A DNA stretch of 64,000 nt from Prevotella communis (GCF_022024115.1 NZ_CP091792.1:1364001-1428000), one strand, 5' to 3'. Positions 26,841-36,157 are shown, counted from the stretch's first letter. Notes: generated from the letters alone by a model not told the origin. Program-made: numbers and translations.

Positions 26841-26863
26841 GGCACGGACCGGAAGTCCGTGCC
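26841..26863 (-). terminator. Stem-loop in the tkt-rpiB gap
   Basis: GGCACGGAC (26841-26849) pairs with GTCCGTGCC (26855-26863). On the minus strand the hairpin is followed by TTTTAAAAT, a weak T-run, so it could be a partial terminator or an RNA-processing or stability element that lowers rpiB relative to tkt. Confidence 0.5.
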
Positions 26864-26884
26864 TGATGATTAGATTATTATAAA

Positions 26885-28897
26885 TTAACCCAGCAGGGCT
26901 TTAACCTGCTTGTAAACATTCTCTCCGGTGAAGCCGAGCTTCTCGTCGAGCACCTTGTAAGGAGCAGAGAAACCGAAGCTCTCCAGACCCCATACTGTAC
27001 CGTCGGCACCTACCAGACCCTCGAGGTTTACTGGCAGACCTGCTGTGAGACCGAATTTCTTAACGCCAGCAGGCAGGATGCTCTGCTGATACTCCTTGCT
27101 CTGGCTGCGGAACAGACCCTCAGAAGGAACGCTTACGATGCGCACCTTAACGCCATCCTCGCGGAGCAGTTTAGCACCAGCCTCGAGGGTAGAAACCTCA
27201 GAACCTGAAGCCAGCAGGATAACATCAAACTTCTCGTCTGAGCCTGCTACAACATAAGCACCCTTAGTAGCTTGGTTATAGTCGTTGCCCTCGGGCAGCA
27301 TCTCGATGTTCTGACGTGAGAAGATAAGTGCTGTAGGTGTATCTACATTTTCCATAGCCATGCGCCAGCAGACGGTTGTCTCCTCTGCATCAGCAGGACG
27401 AACTACCAATACAGAGTTCTTGCCGTGGTGGTTCTTCAGCTTCTCCATCAATCGAATCTGTGCCTCCTGCTCTACAGGCTCGTGGGTAGGACCATCCTCA
27501 CCAACACGGAAGGCATCGTGAGTCCAGATGAACTTCACGGGCAGTTCCATCAGGGCAGCCATACGAACGGCAGGCTTCATGTAGTCAGAGAATACGAAGA
27601 AGGTACCGCAAGCGGGGATGACACCACCGTGTAGAGCCATACCGATACAGCAACATGCCATGGTGAGCTCAGCAACACCAGCCTCGAAGAAGGCACCGCT
27701 GAAGTCGCCGCGAACCATATCCTTGGTCTTCTTGAGGAAGCCGTTTGTATTATCAGAGTTTGAAAGGTCGGCTGATGCACAAATCATGTTGGGCACTTGC
27801 TCAGCCAACTGACCGAGAACGGTAGCCGATGCGTTACGTGTAGCGCAACCGGGCTTCTGCTCAACCTTGCTCCAGTCGATCTTTGGAGCCTTACCGCTGA
27901 ACCACTCCTCCAACTGCTTAGCCTTCTCGGGGTTAGCCTTAGCCCACTCAGCCTTCTCAGCGTAGCGCTCTGCAACAATTTTCTTCAGCTCCTCAGCACG
28001 CTTAGCATACATCTCCTTAACCTCGGGGAAGATCTGGAATGGATTCTCAGGATCAGCACCCAGGTTCTTCATCGTGTTGATGTAAGCGTCACCACCGAGC
28101 GGTGCACCGTGAGTAGCGCAGTTGCTCTCATATGATGTGTTGTCGGCCTTACGGGCACCCTTACCCATAACGCAGTGACCGATAATCAGACTTGGACGCT
28201 CCTTCTCGGCCTGAGCCTTCTTGATAGCCTCACGAATCTGGTCAACATCGTTACCGTCGATTTTCTGTACATACCAGCCCCATGCCTCGTACTTCTTAGC
28301 TGTGTCCTCGCAGGTCACAACCTCTGTCTTTGTAGAGAGCTGGATATCGTTAGCGTCGTAGAACATGATGAGGTTGTCCAGACCCAGGTTACCGGCGATA
28401 CGACCAGCACCCTGTGAAATCTCCTCCTGCACACCACCGTCAGAGATGTATGCATAGATGGTCTGATTCATGACGTTGCCCAGACGAGCCTTCAGGAACT
28501 TAGCGGCGATAGCAGCACCAACAGCGAAACAGTGACCCTGTCCGAGAGGACCAGAGGTGTTCTCGATGCCGCGCTCAATCTCGCGCTCGGGGTGACCGGG
28601 AGTTACTGAGCCCCACTGGCGCAGGTTTTTCAGATCCTCCAATGTGAACTTGCCTATCAGAGCCAACTGGCTGTAGAGCATTGGAGCCATATGACCGGGA
28701 TCGAGGAAGAAACGGTCACGACCCTCCCATGCGGGGTTCTCGGGGTCGTAAACCAAGAACTCACTATACAGAGTGTTGATGAAGTCAGCACCACCCATAG
28801 CACCGCCGGGGTGTCCCGACTTGGCTTTTTCAACCATCGAAGCAGCGAGGATACGGATATTATCCGCTGCTTTGTTCATAACTTTGTTGTCGTTCAT
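26885..28897 (-). CDS. tkt: Transketolase
   Basis: The 670-residue thiamine-diphosphate enzyme transfers two-carbon units in the pentose phosphate pathway. Visible features: KSGHPGGAMGGADF near the N-terminus, the ThDP-binding ISDGGVQEEISQGAGRIAGNLGLDNLIMFYDAND variant of GDGxxxEGxxxEA-x-N, the central pyrimidine-binding domain (EAGVAELTMACCCIGMALHGG) and C-terminal domain. Full length. It sits between the FGGY kinase (33-bp gap) and rpiB on one strand. Confidence 0.95.
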   Translation of the reverse strand: MNDNKVMNKAADNIRILAASMVEKAKSGHPGGAMGGADFINTLYSEFLVYDPENPAWEGRDRFFLDPGHMAPMLYSQLALIGKFTLEDLKNLRQWGSVTPGHPEREIERGIENTSGPLGQGHCFAVGAAIAAKFLKARLGNVMNQTIYAYISDGGVQEEISQGAGRIAGNLGLDNLIMFYDANDIQLSTKTEVVTCEDTAKKYEAWGWYVQKIDGNDVDQIREAIKKAQAEKERPSLIIGHCVMGKGARKADNTSYESNCATHGAPLGGDAYINTMKNLGADPENPFQIFPEVKEMYAKRAEELKKIVAERYAEKAEWAKANPEKAKQLEEWFSGKAPKIDWSKVEQKPGCATRNASATVLGQLAEQVPNMICASADLSNSDNTNGFLKKTKDMVRGDFSGAFFEAGVAELTMACCCIGMALHGGVIPACGTFFVFSDYMKPAVRMAALMELPVKFIWTHDAFRVGEDGPTHEPVEQEAQIRLMEKLKNHHGKNSVLVVRPADAEETTVCWRMAMENVDTPTALIFSRQNIEMLPEGNDYNQATKGAYVVAGSDEKFDVILLASGSEVSTLEAGAKLLREDGVKVRIVSVPSEGLFRSQSKEYQQSILPAGVKKFGLTAGLPVNLEGLVGADGTVWGLESFGFSAPYKVLDEKLGFTGENVYKQVKALLG

Positions 28898-28930
28898 AAT
28901 TTGTTTAACTACTGTTTATATTATATATAC

Positions 28931-30523
28931 TTATTTCTTATTATCTACGGCAGCCTGCTCAATGGGGAGACACTGCTTGTAGTTCTCGATGTATTTCTCG
29001 AATCCTGCGACATCTTCTGGGGTGGGGGCGATGCTCACACCTGTATTGCCTGCGAATACCACTGTCTCCAGGTAATCGGCCAGTGACAATTTATTGGGGT
29101 TGTTCACCACGTAGCCAGCCAGCAGGGCGATACCCCACGCACCGCCTTCGCCAGCAGTCTCCATCACACTGATAGGACTGTTCAGGGCTGCAGCCAGCAT
29201 ACGCTGACCTACACCGGCAGTCTTAAAGTAGCCACCGTGACCAGTGATGCGATCCACGCGAATCATCTCGTCCTTAAACAGAATATCGTTACCGATTTTC
29301 AATACACCGATGGCACCGTAGAGATGGGCACGCATGAAGTTGGCCAAGTTGAACTTGTCATTAGCTGAGCGCACAAACATGGGACGACCCTCGCTGAGAC
29401 CTGTTACGGGTTCACCGCTGACGTAATTGTATGCCATCAGACCACCGCAGTCAGCATCACCCTCCAATGCCTTGTTAAACAGTTTTCCGAAAAGCTCGTT
29501 CATATCCACTTTTAAGCCCATCAGCTGTTGATATTCCTTAAATAAACCTACCCAGGCATTGATGTCTGAAGTACAGTTGTTGCAGTGTACCATAGCTACC
29601 AGACTTCCGTCAGGTGTTGTCACCATGTCAATCATCTCGTAGGGCTTTGAAAGCGGCTTTTCTAATACAATCATTGAGAAAGAAGAGGTTCCTGCGCTCA
29701 CGTTACCTGTGCGCTGCTTTACAGCATTGGTAGCTACCATACCTGTGCCGGCATCACCTTCTGGAGGACATACCGGACATCCAGGCTTCAGATGACCACT
29801 TACGTCCAGTTTCTTGGCACCTTCGGGAGTCAGGAAACCAGCGTTTTCGCCAGCATTCAGACTCTTTGGCAGAATGTCGAGTAATTTCCAGCTGAAGCCT
29901 TTGGGTGCAATCAGCTCATCGAATTTCTTCACCATCTCGGCATCGTAGGTCTTTGTGGCGGGGTCAACAGGAATCATACCTGATGCATCACCAACACCCA
30001 GTACAAACTCGCCAGTTACCTGCCAGTGCACATAACCTGCCAGTGTTGTCAGGTATTTGATGTCTTTTACGTGCTCCTCATTGTCAAGGATGCACTGATA
30101 CAGGTGTGAGATGCTCCAGCGAAGGGGAATGTTATAATTAAACAGTTCTGATAGCTTGGCAGCAGCTTTGCCTGTATTCGTGTTACGCCATGTGCGGAAA
30201 GGCACCAGAATCTGCTGGTCTTTGTTGAAGGCCATGTAGCCGTGCATCATGGCTGAGAAGCCGATGGCAGCCAGTGTCTCAAGCTCACAGTCATACTGCT
30301 TCTGCACGTCTTTGCGTAGCTCGGCATAACAGTCCTGCAGTCCATACCATACAGCCTCGGTAGAGTAGGTCCACAGTCCGTCAACGAGCTGATTCTCCCA
30401 CTCGTGTGAGCCCTGAGCAATGGGGTTGTTGTCTTGGTCGATAAGTACGGCCTTGATGCGTGTGGAACCGAATTCGATTCCCAAAATGGCTTTACCAGCC
30501 TCAATGGTTTGTTTTGCGGTCAT
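28931..30523 (-). CDS. FGGY-family carbohydrate kinase, probably a ribulokinase/xylulokinase-type enzyme
   Basis: The ATG at 30523 is used because the promoter lies in the upstream part of the open frame; 530 residues. FGGY kinase features are clear: [17 protein letters not shown] (phosphate 1), [12 protein letters not shown], the [13 protein letters not shown] and [16 protein letters not shown] region, and a C-terminal FGGY_C domain with GHGGYFKT and [14 protein letters not shown]. Such enzymes phosphorylate ketopentoses; relatives in Bacteroides lie next to transketolase and rpiB in arabinose loci, so L-ribulose is a plausible substrate, as is D-xylulose. The downstream tkt and rpiB would feed the product into the pentose phosphate pathway. 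Confidence 0.85.
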   Translation of the reverse strand: MTAKQTIEAGKAILGIEFGSTRIKAVLIDQDNNPIAQGSHEWENQLVDGLWTYSTEAVWYGLQDCYAELRKDVQKQYDCELETLAAIGFSAMMHGYMAFNKDQQILVPFRTWRNTNTGKAAAKLSELFNYNIPLRWSISHLYQCILDNEEHVKDIKYLTTLAGYVHWQVTGEFVLGVGDASGMIPVDPATKTYDAEMVKKFDELIAPKGFSWKLLDILPKSLNAGENAGFLTPEGAKKLDVSGHLKPGCPVCPPEGDAGTGMVATNAVKQRTGNVSAGTSSFSMIVLEKPLSKPYEMIDMVTTPDGSLVAMVHCNNCTSDINAWVGLFKEYQQLMGLKVDMNELFGKLFNKALEGDADCGGLMAYNYVSGEPVTGLSEGRPMFVRSANDKFNLANFMRAHLYGAIGVLKIGNDILFKDEMIRVDRITGHGGYFKTAGVGQRMLAAALNSPISVMETAGEGGAWGIALLAGYVVNNPNKLSLADYLETVVFAGNTGVSIAPTPEDVAGFEKYIENYKQCLPIEQAAVDNKK

Positions 30524-30552
30524 TGTTTTTCTAAGTTTTGAAGTTTTGACTG

Positions 30553-30584
30553 CAAAGTTAACACTTATTTTGCGAATGGCCAAA
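30553..30584 (-). promoter_or_regulatory. Promoter of the kinase-tkt-rpiB operon
   Basis: TTTG (30584-30581), a 20-bp spacer and TAACTTTG (30560-30553) on the minus strand match the consensus, 29 bp before the start codon. The 22-bp repeat array begins 75 bp upstream of the -33 box. Confidence 0.8.
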
Positions 30585-30658
30585 TTATTTCAAATAAATA
30601 ATGAAAAATGATGCTTGGTTTTAGGCGCTATGATGGTCGGTAGGAGTGCTTGATATGG

Positions 30659-30781
30659 AAATCAGTGGTTTTGACATCGTCAAGTAGGGACTTAGAGGTC
30701 GTAACCCTATGGTTTACGCATCGTAAACCTATGGTTTGTGAGTCCAAAACCTATGGTTTAGCATCTCTAAATCAGTGGTTT
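30659..30781. repeat. Six-copy array of a 13-bp palindromic repeat with 9-bp unique spacers (22-bp period)
   Basis: Copies start at exactly 22-bp steps: 30659, 30681, 30703, 30725, 30747 and 30769. The core is AAACCTATGGTTT (perfect at 30725 and 30747, one change at 30703); the two outermost copies are both AAATCAGTGGTTT and the copy at 30681 is strongly decayed. The 9-bp spacers differ (for example TGACATCGT, ACGCATCGT, AGCATCTCT). Arms of 5 bp (AAACC/GGTTT) flank a TAT centre. No coding frame fits a 22-bp period. The array lies in the 375-bp gap (30524-30898) between uxuA and the kinase gene; the rest of that gap holds the kinase promoter and a GC-rich hairpin, and I see no gene in it. Confidence 0.85.
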
Positions 30782-30830
30782 TTAAAAAGCGGCAGAATAA
30801 GGCGTTGTTTCTGTGGGGGAAATAAGGCCT

Positions 30831-30880
30831 CCCCCTCATATTGGAGTCCCCCTTATAGGGGGACGAAAATATGGAGGGGG
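30831..30880. repeat. Long GC-rich nested inverted repeat after uxuA
   Basis: An outer arm CCCCCTCATATT (30831-30842) pairs with 30868-30880 with one bulged G, and an inner arm GTCCCCC (30846-30852) pairs perfectly with GGGGGAC (30858-30864) around a TTATA loop. It lies 19 bp after the uxuA stop and probably folds in the transcript as a terminator or 3'-protecting structure; there is no U-run, so a REP/MITE-like element is equally possible. Confidence 0.7.
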
Positions 30881-30898
30881 CGAGACCTCAGAAGGGGG

Positions 30899-32152
30899 TT
30901 AGTCGAAGAAACCAGGTTGCTTGTAAGGGATACCCAATTCCCGGTCAACCGTTGCAAGGATGCCTTGAACCTGACCAAGTGCAAACATGCGTCCCAGAAG
31001 GGTGTAGCCGGCATTGTGTCCGTGACTGCTTTCGTCCATAATACCACCAGGTTCGTCAGTGAACGTCATACCGTGGTCAACACGCATAGGAAGTGCAGGG
31101 TTCTCTTTTTCGAAAATACGGCACAGCTCAATCAGATCGGCACGTCCGCCTAAGTGACTTGCTTCGGTAAAATCGCCGTTGGGGAAAATGTGGCATGAGC
31201 GGAGATGAACAAAATGGGTGCGAGAAGCAAATTCCTTTGCCAGCTCAACCACATTGTTGTAAGCACCGGCGCTCAGTGAACCTGCACAGAATGTCAGACC
31301 GTTGTGCTTGTTGGGTACTGCATTTAAGAACCAGCGAATGTCCTCTTCGGTACGTACAATACGCGGTAAACCGAGGATTTCAATTGGGGGATCGTCAGGG
31401 TGTACGCACATGTTGATATTGCACTCCTCGCAGACAGGCATGATGGCCTCAAGGAAGTATTTCATGTTTTCGCGTAACTGCTTCTTGTCTATGCCTTTAT
31501 ATAAGTCAAGGAATTCGCGGAATTTCTGGATTGGAGCTTCGTCGTTTTCGCTGAAATTACCAGATACGAAACCCTGTGTTTTGATGACGATAGTCTCTAC
31601 CAACTTGTGGTCTTTTTCGGGTGTCATGGTCTTGGCAAGCTCGTCGCATTCGGCTATGACGCTGCGACCTTCTCCCCAACCTTCGGGAAACTGGAAATTC
31701 TCCCATTCCTCGCGAGCACCAGGGCGCTTCAGGATGTAAATGTCGAAATAGGCAAATTCGGCATAGTTGAAGTAGAGGTTGGTGGCACCGTTGGGGTTGT
31801 CGTGGAATAAGTCTGTACGGGCCCAGTCAAGTACGGGCATAAAGTTGTAGCAGATGCAGTTGATGCCTTCTGCGGCAAGATTGCGCAGGCTCTCTTTGTA
31901 TACTTCAATCTGTTGGTCACGGTCAGGACCGCCATATTTGATAGTTTCGACCACGGGGAGCGATTCTACCACGCTCCAGCGCATGCCATAGCTTTCAATA
32001 TACTCGCGCAGTTCGCGAATTTTTTCACGTGTCCACACTTGGCCAAGGGGTACATCGTGCAGGGCAGTAACAATGCCCTCAACGCCAATCTGTCTCAGTT
32101 GGGCAAGCGTTATCTTGTCTTTCTTGCCAAACCATCTCCAAGTTCTTTCCAT
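30899..32152 (-). CDS. uxuA: Mannonate dehydratase
   Basis: With the ATG at 32152 the protein has 417 residues; the frame is open 13 codons further but those overlap the promoter. It dehydrates D-mannonate to 2-keto-3-deoxygluconate in hexuronate breakdown. Recognisable stretches are RTWRWFGKKDKITLAQLRQIG, ALHDVPLGQVW, NMCVHPDDPP with metal ligands, FCAGSLSAGAYNNV, VHLRSCH and the C-terminal VDHGMTF and GRMFALGQVQGI. Length is close to the family norm of about 390-400. No other glucuronate genes (uxaC, uxuB) are in the window. Confidence 0.95.
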   Translation of the reverse strand: MERTWRWFGKKDKITLAQLRQIGVEGIVTALHDVPLGQVWTREKIRELREYIESYGMRWSVVESLPVVETIKYGGPDRDQQIEVYKESLRNLAAEGINCICYNFMPVLDWARTDLFHDNPNGATNLYFNYAEFAYFDIYILKRPGAREEWENFQFPEGWGEGRSVIAECDELAKTMTPEKDHKLVETIVIKTQGFVSGNFSENDEAPIQKFREFLDLYKGIDKKQLRENMKYFLEAIMPVCEECNINMCVHPDDPPIEILGLPRIVRTEEDIRWFLNAVPNKHNGLTFCAGSLSAGAYNNVVELAKEFASRTHFVHLRSCHIFPNGDFTEASHLGGRADLIELCRIFEKENPALPMRVDHGMTFTDEPGGIMDESSHGHNAGYTLLGRMFALGQVQGILATVDRELGIPYKQPGFFD

Positions 32153-32192
32153 TTCTTTCTTTTTGTTTGTTAAAGGTTTTCGAAATTTCATG

Positions 32193-32200
32193 CAAAGGTA
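32193..32200 (-). promoter_or_regulatory. -7 element of uxuA
   Basis: TACCTTTG on the minus strand lies 40 bp before the start codon. A possible TTTG at 32227-32224 gives a 23-bp spacer, longer than usual. Confidence 0.6.
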
Positions 32201-32290
32201 CTGGAAATATTTTATATCACCATCAAAATTTGGTTCAAAATTATGTAATTTCGTTTACTTTTCGCTAAAGCGTGAATATTTGTTTCATTT

Positions 32291-32322
32291 TTTGGTGGTA
32301 TCAATTTTTCTTCGTACCTTTG
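32291..32322 (+). promoter_or_regulatory. Promoter of the ileS-lspA-rsmE run
   Basis: TTTG (32291-32294), a 20-bp spacer and TACCTTTG (32315-32322) match the consensus, 32 bp before the ileS start. No other consensus promoter is evident until the end of the DUF3256 gene at 40845. Confidence 0.8.
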
Positions 32323-32354
32323 CACGTCAAAAATAAAATAAGTACAAATAAGAT

Positions 32355-35300
32355 ATGGCAAAGAGATTCGCCGAACATAACGGCTTGAACCTGACACAGG
32401 TGAATAACGAGATTCTGGAGAAGTGGATGAAGGATGATATCTTTCATCGCAGCATTGATGAACGTGAGGGCTGTCCTCAGTTTGTATTCTTCGAGGGTCC
32501 TCCCTCTGCAAACGGTCATCCAGGTATCCACCATGTGCTGGGTCGCTCATTGAAGGATACGTTTAACCGTTATAAGACCATGCAGGGCTTCCAGGTGAAG
32601 CGTAAGGCCGGTTGGGATACTCATGGTCTGCCTGTAGAACTTGGTGTCGAAAAAGAACTGGGTATTACTAAGGCTGATATTGACAACAAGGAAAGTGATA
32701 AGTATATCTCAACGGAGGATTACAATAAGAAGTGTCGTGAAAACGTGATGAAGTTTACCGCAGAATGGCGTGAACTGACTGAGCGTATGGGCTATTTTGT
32801 AGACCTGGATAATCCTTATATCACTTACGATAATAAGTATATAGAGACTTTGTGGTACCTTTTGAAGAAATTCTATGAGAAGGGTCTACTTTATAAAGGT
32901 TATACCATTCAGCCTTACAGTCCTGCAGCCGGTACAGGCTTGTCGAGTCATGAGCTGAACCAGCCTGGTTGCTATCGTGACGTGAAGGATACTACTTGCA
33001 CGGCACTCTTCAAAATGAAGAATCCAAAGGCTGAGATGACAGAATGGGGTACACCATATTTTATGGCTTGGACAACAACGCCTTGGACGCTGGCTGCAAA
33101 CTCGGCTCTCTGTGTAGGCCCAAAGATTGATTATGTGGCGCTGCAAACCTATAATCCATATACTGCCGAGAAAATTACGGTGGTGATGGCTGAGGCACGT
33201 GTAGCTGCTTATTTTGATACTGCAGCAGAGATTACTGATGGCGGCGAGATGCCAGAATTCAAGAAGGGTGAGAAGTTCTTGCCTTATCGTGTGGTAGGTC
33301 GCTATAAAGGTACTGACCTCGTAGGTATGGAGTACGAACAGTTGTTGCCAATGATTAAGCCTATGGGCGATGCCTTCAAGGTGATTCCTGGTGACTATGT
33401 GACGACAGAGGATGGCGCTGGTATTGTGCATATCGCGCCCAACTTCGGTGCTGACGACGCCTTTGTTGCTAAGAAGGCAGGAATCTGTCCTATTGTACTG
33501 ATTGATAAGAAGGGCAACGAACGTCCTGTTGTTGATCTGCAGGGTAAGTATTTTGTACTTGAAGATCTCGATGCAGAATTCGTTAATAAATATGTAGATG
33601 TAGAGAAGTGGGGTAAATATGCTGGTCGTTATGTGAAGAACGCCTATGATGAGAACCTCACCGATAAGGATGAAACTCTTGATATTTCCATCTGCATGGA
33701 TCTTAAGGCAGAAGGCAAAGCCTTTAAGATTGAGAAGCATGTTCACAACTATCCACACTGTTGGCGTACGGATAAGCCCGTGCTCTATTATCCGCTGGAT
33801 TCATGGTTCATTAAGAGTTCTGCTTGCAAGGAGCGCATGAGCCAGTTGAATACTACTATTGGCTGGCATCCAGAGTCAACAGGTACAGGCCGCTTTGGTA
33901 ACTGGTTGGAGAATCTGAATGACTGGAACCTCTCCCGTTCACGCTTCTGGGGTACACCACTGCCTATCTGGCGTAGTGAGGATGGCGAGGAAAAATGTAT
34001 TGGCAGTCTGGAGGAACTCTACAACGAAATAGAAAAGGCTGTTGCTGCAGGTGTGATGACCTCTAATCCATTGAAGGAGAAGGGCTTCGTACCTGGTGAT
34101 ATGTCGAAGGAAAACTACGACAAGATTGATATGCACCGTCCGTACGTGGATTATATTGTTTTGGTGAGCGACAGTGGTAAGCCCATGAAGCGCGAGAGCG
34201 ACTTGATAGACGTATGGTTCGACTCTGGTTCTATGCCATATGCCCAGATTCACTACCCATTTGAGAATCGCGAGCTCATCGATAATAATAAGGCATTCCC
34301 TGCAGACTTTATCAATGAGGGCGTGGACCAGACACGAGGCTGGTTCTTCACGCTTCACGCTATTGCAACGATGATTTTCGATTCTGTTGCTTTTAAGAAC
34401 GTGATATCTACAGGTCTTGTGCTTGATGCTAAGGGAAATAAAATGTCGAAGCACGTGGGCAATGTAATCAATCCTTTCGAGATGATTGATAAGTACGGCT
34501 CTGATGCTGTGCGTTTCTATATGATTACAAACTCAGAACCTTGGGATAACCTGAAGTTCGATCCAGAGGGCGTGGCTGAAATCAGTCGTAAGTTCTTTGG
34601 TACCTTATATAATACATACTCACTCTTCGCGATGTATGCTAATGTGGATAACTTCGATCCGAAAGCTCCACAGATTCCCGTTGAGAAGCGTCCTGAGTTT
34701 GACAGATGGATTTTGTCTTGTCTGAATTCATTGGTGAAGGGCGTAGAGGAAGAGATGAATGGCTTTGATCCCACCCGTGCAGGACGACTCATAGATAAGT
34801 TTGTTGACGAGGACCTCTCTAACTGGTATGTGCGTCTGAACAAGAAACGCTTCTGGGGTAAGGAGATGGATGAGGATAAGTTGGCTGCATATCAGACGCT
34901 TTACGAGTGCTTGATGACTGTTTCTAAACTCCTGGCTCCGTTTGCTCCGTTCTTCGCAGATCGTATCTACTGTGATATGGGTGGCGAGATGGACAGCGTG
35001 CACTTGGAGAAATTCCCCGTAGCTAATATGTCATTGGTGAATGCTGACCTGGAACAGCGTATGGAGATTGCTCAGCGCATTACTACCGTTGTGCTGTCAC
35101 TGCGCAAGAAGGAAGGCATTGCCGTGAAGCAGCCTCTGCAGACCTTGATGATTCCACCCGTGGACGAGGCTCAACGCATCGCAATCGAGAGCGTGAAGCA
35201 GATTTTCCTGCAGGAAGTGAACGTGAAGGACGTGAAATTCGTTGAGGGTCAGGGTATCCTGGTGAAGAAAGTGAAGTGTAACTTCCGTACGATGGGTAAG

Positions 35301-35765
35301 AAGTTTGGCAAGGACATGAAGGCCGTTGCTGCTGCTGTTACTGACATGACACAGGAGCAGATTGCTGAACTGGAGACCAACGGAAAGGTGCAGTTGGGTA
35401 GCTATGAGATTCTGGCCGAGGACGTTGAGGTAATCAGTGAGGATATTCCTGGATGGCTGGTTGGCAACGATGGTAACCTGACTATTGCTCTCGATATCAC
35501 GCTGACTGACGAGCTGCGTGCAGAGGGTATGGCCCGTACGCTTGTGAACCGCATTCAGAACATTCGTAAGAAGAGCGGATTGGAGATTACTGACCGTATC
35601 CGCGTACAGATAGAACCCAACGCGGCTGTAATGAAGGCTGTGGAGGACTTTGGCGACTATATCGCCCGTCAGGTGCTGGCCGATGAGGTCAAGCTGGAGG
35701 CCAATGAGGGACAGTCTGTTGAATTTGATGATTTTAAACTGAATATCAATATTACTAAATCTTAA
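32355..35765 (+). CDS. ileS: Isoleucyl-tRNA synthetase, long eukaryote-like form
   Basis: The 1136-residue class I synthetase charges tRNA-Ile. The HIGH-type motif is GHPGIHH (54-60) and the KMSKS-type loop reads KMSKH (about 695-699). The CP1 editing domain begins near TTTPWTLAANSALCVG, and a long C-terminal anticodon-binding region follows. Length well above the approximately 930 of E. coli IleRS and the KMSKH loop agree with the eukaryote-like (type 2) form usual in Bacteroidetes; that form is often naturally less sensitive to mupirocin, which is an inference here. It heads a nine-gene same-strand run. Confidence 0.96.
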   Translation: MAKRFAEHNGLNLTQVNNEILEKWMKDDIFHRSIDEREGCPQFVFFEGPPSANGHPGIHHVLGRSLKDTFNRYKTMQGFQVKRKAGWDTHGLPVELGVEKELGITKADIDNKESDKYISTEDYNKKCRENVMKFTAEWRELTERMGYFVDLDNPYITYDNKYIETLWYLLKKFYEKGLLYKGYTIQPYSPAAGTGLSSHELNQPGCYRDVKDTTCTALFKMKNPKAEMTEWGTPYFMAWTTTPWTLAANSALCVGPKIDYVALQTYNPYTAEKITVVMAEARVAAYFDTAAEITDGGEMPEFKKGEKFLPYRVVGRYKGTDLVGMEYEQLLPMIKPMGDAFKVIPGDYVTTEDGAGIVHIAPNFGADDAFVAKKAGICPIVLIDKKGNERPVVDLQGKYFVLEDLDAEFVNKYVDVEKWGKYAGRYVKNAYDENLTDKDETLDISICMDLKAEGKAFKIEKHVHNYPHCWRTDKPVLYYPLDSWFIKSSACKERMSQLNTTIGWHPESTGTGRFGNWLENLNDWNLSRSRFWGTPLPIWRSEDGEEKCIGSLEELYNEIEKAVAAGVMTSNPLKEKGFVPGDMSKENYDKIDMHRPYVDYIVLVSDSGKPMKRESDLIDVWFDSGSMPYAQIHYPFENRELIDNNKAFPADFINEGVDQTRGWFFTLHAIATMIFDSVAFKNVISTGLVLDAKGNKMSKHVGNVINPFEMIDKYGSDAVRFYMITNSEPWDNLKFDPEGVAEISRKFFGTLYNTYSLFAMYANVDNFDPKAPQIPVEKRPEFDRWILSCLNSLVKGVEEEMNGFDPTRAGRLIDKFVDEDLSNWYVRLNKKRFWGKEMDEDKLAAYQTLYECLMTVSKLLAPFAPFFADRIYCDMGGEMDSVHLEKFPVANMSLVNADLEQRMEIAQRITTVVLSLRKKEGIAVKQPLQTLMIPPVDEAQRIAIESVKQIFLQEVNVKDVKFVEGQGILVKKVKCNFRTMGKKFGKDMKAVAAAVTDMTQEQIAELETNGKVQLGSYEILAEDVEVISEDIPGWLVGNDGNLTIALDITLTDELRAEGMARTLVNRIQNIRKKSGLEITDRIRVQIEPNAAVMKAVEDFGDYIARQVLADEVKLEANEGQSVEFDDFKLNINITKS

Positions 35766-35770
35766 GACTT

Positions 35771-36157
35771 ATGGCGGAAAAGACACGCTACACTGACGAG
35801 GAGCTCGAGGAGTTCCGTCAGATAATCAATGAGAAGTTGGCCTTGGCCAAACGTGACTACGACCAAATGATGGCTTCGCTGACCAATCAGGATTCTAACG
35901 ATGTGGATGACACATCACCCACCTACAAGGCATTGGAGGAGGGTAGTGCTACGCAGTCAAAGGAAGACTTGATTCAGTTTGCAGCACGTCAGCAAAAGTT
36001 TATTCAGGGACTTAAAGCTGCCCTCGTACGTATTGAGAATAAGACATATGGCATTGACCGCATCACAGGAAAACTTATTCCTGCTGAGCGTCTGCGTGCT
36101 GTACCTCATGCTACGTTGAGCGTTGAGTCAAAGCAGATTGAAAAGCAAAAGAAGTGA
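35771..36157 (+). CDS. DksA/TraR-family regulator lacking the zinc-finger cysteines
   Basis: The 128-residue protein has the family's coiled-coil N-terminal region (about 8-85) and the C-terminal hallmark GKLIPAERLRAVPHATLS (about 99-116). In zinc-binding relatives this is preceded by YGxC; here it reads YGIDRITG, and the protein has no cysteine at all, so the zinc site is lost. DksA-type proteins enter the RNA polymerase secondary channel and adjust transcription with ppGpp. The gene lies 5 bases after ileS and overlaps lspA by 4 bases, the conserved Bacteroidetes order. Confidence 0.88.
   Translation: MAEKTRYTDEELEEFRQIINEKLALAKRDYDQMMASLTNQDSNDVDDTSPTYKALEEGSATQSKEDLIQFAARQQKFIQGLKAALVRIENKTYGIDRITGKLIPAERLRAVPHATLSVESKQIEKQKK

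Noticed and set aside
30659..30781. CRISPR array
   Set aside because: Repeats are 13 bp and spacers 9 bp, far too short for any known CRISPR type, and no cas gene occurs in the window.
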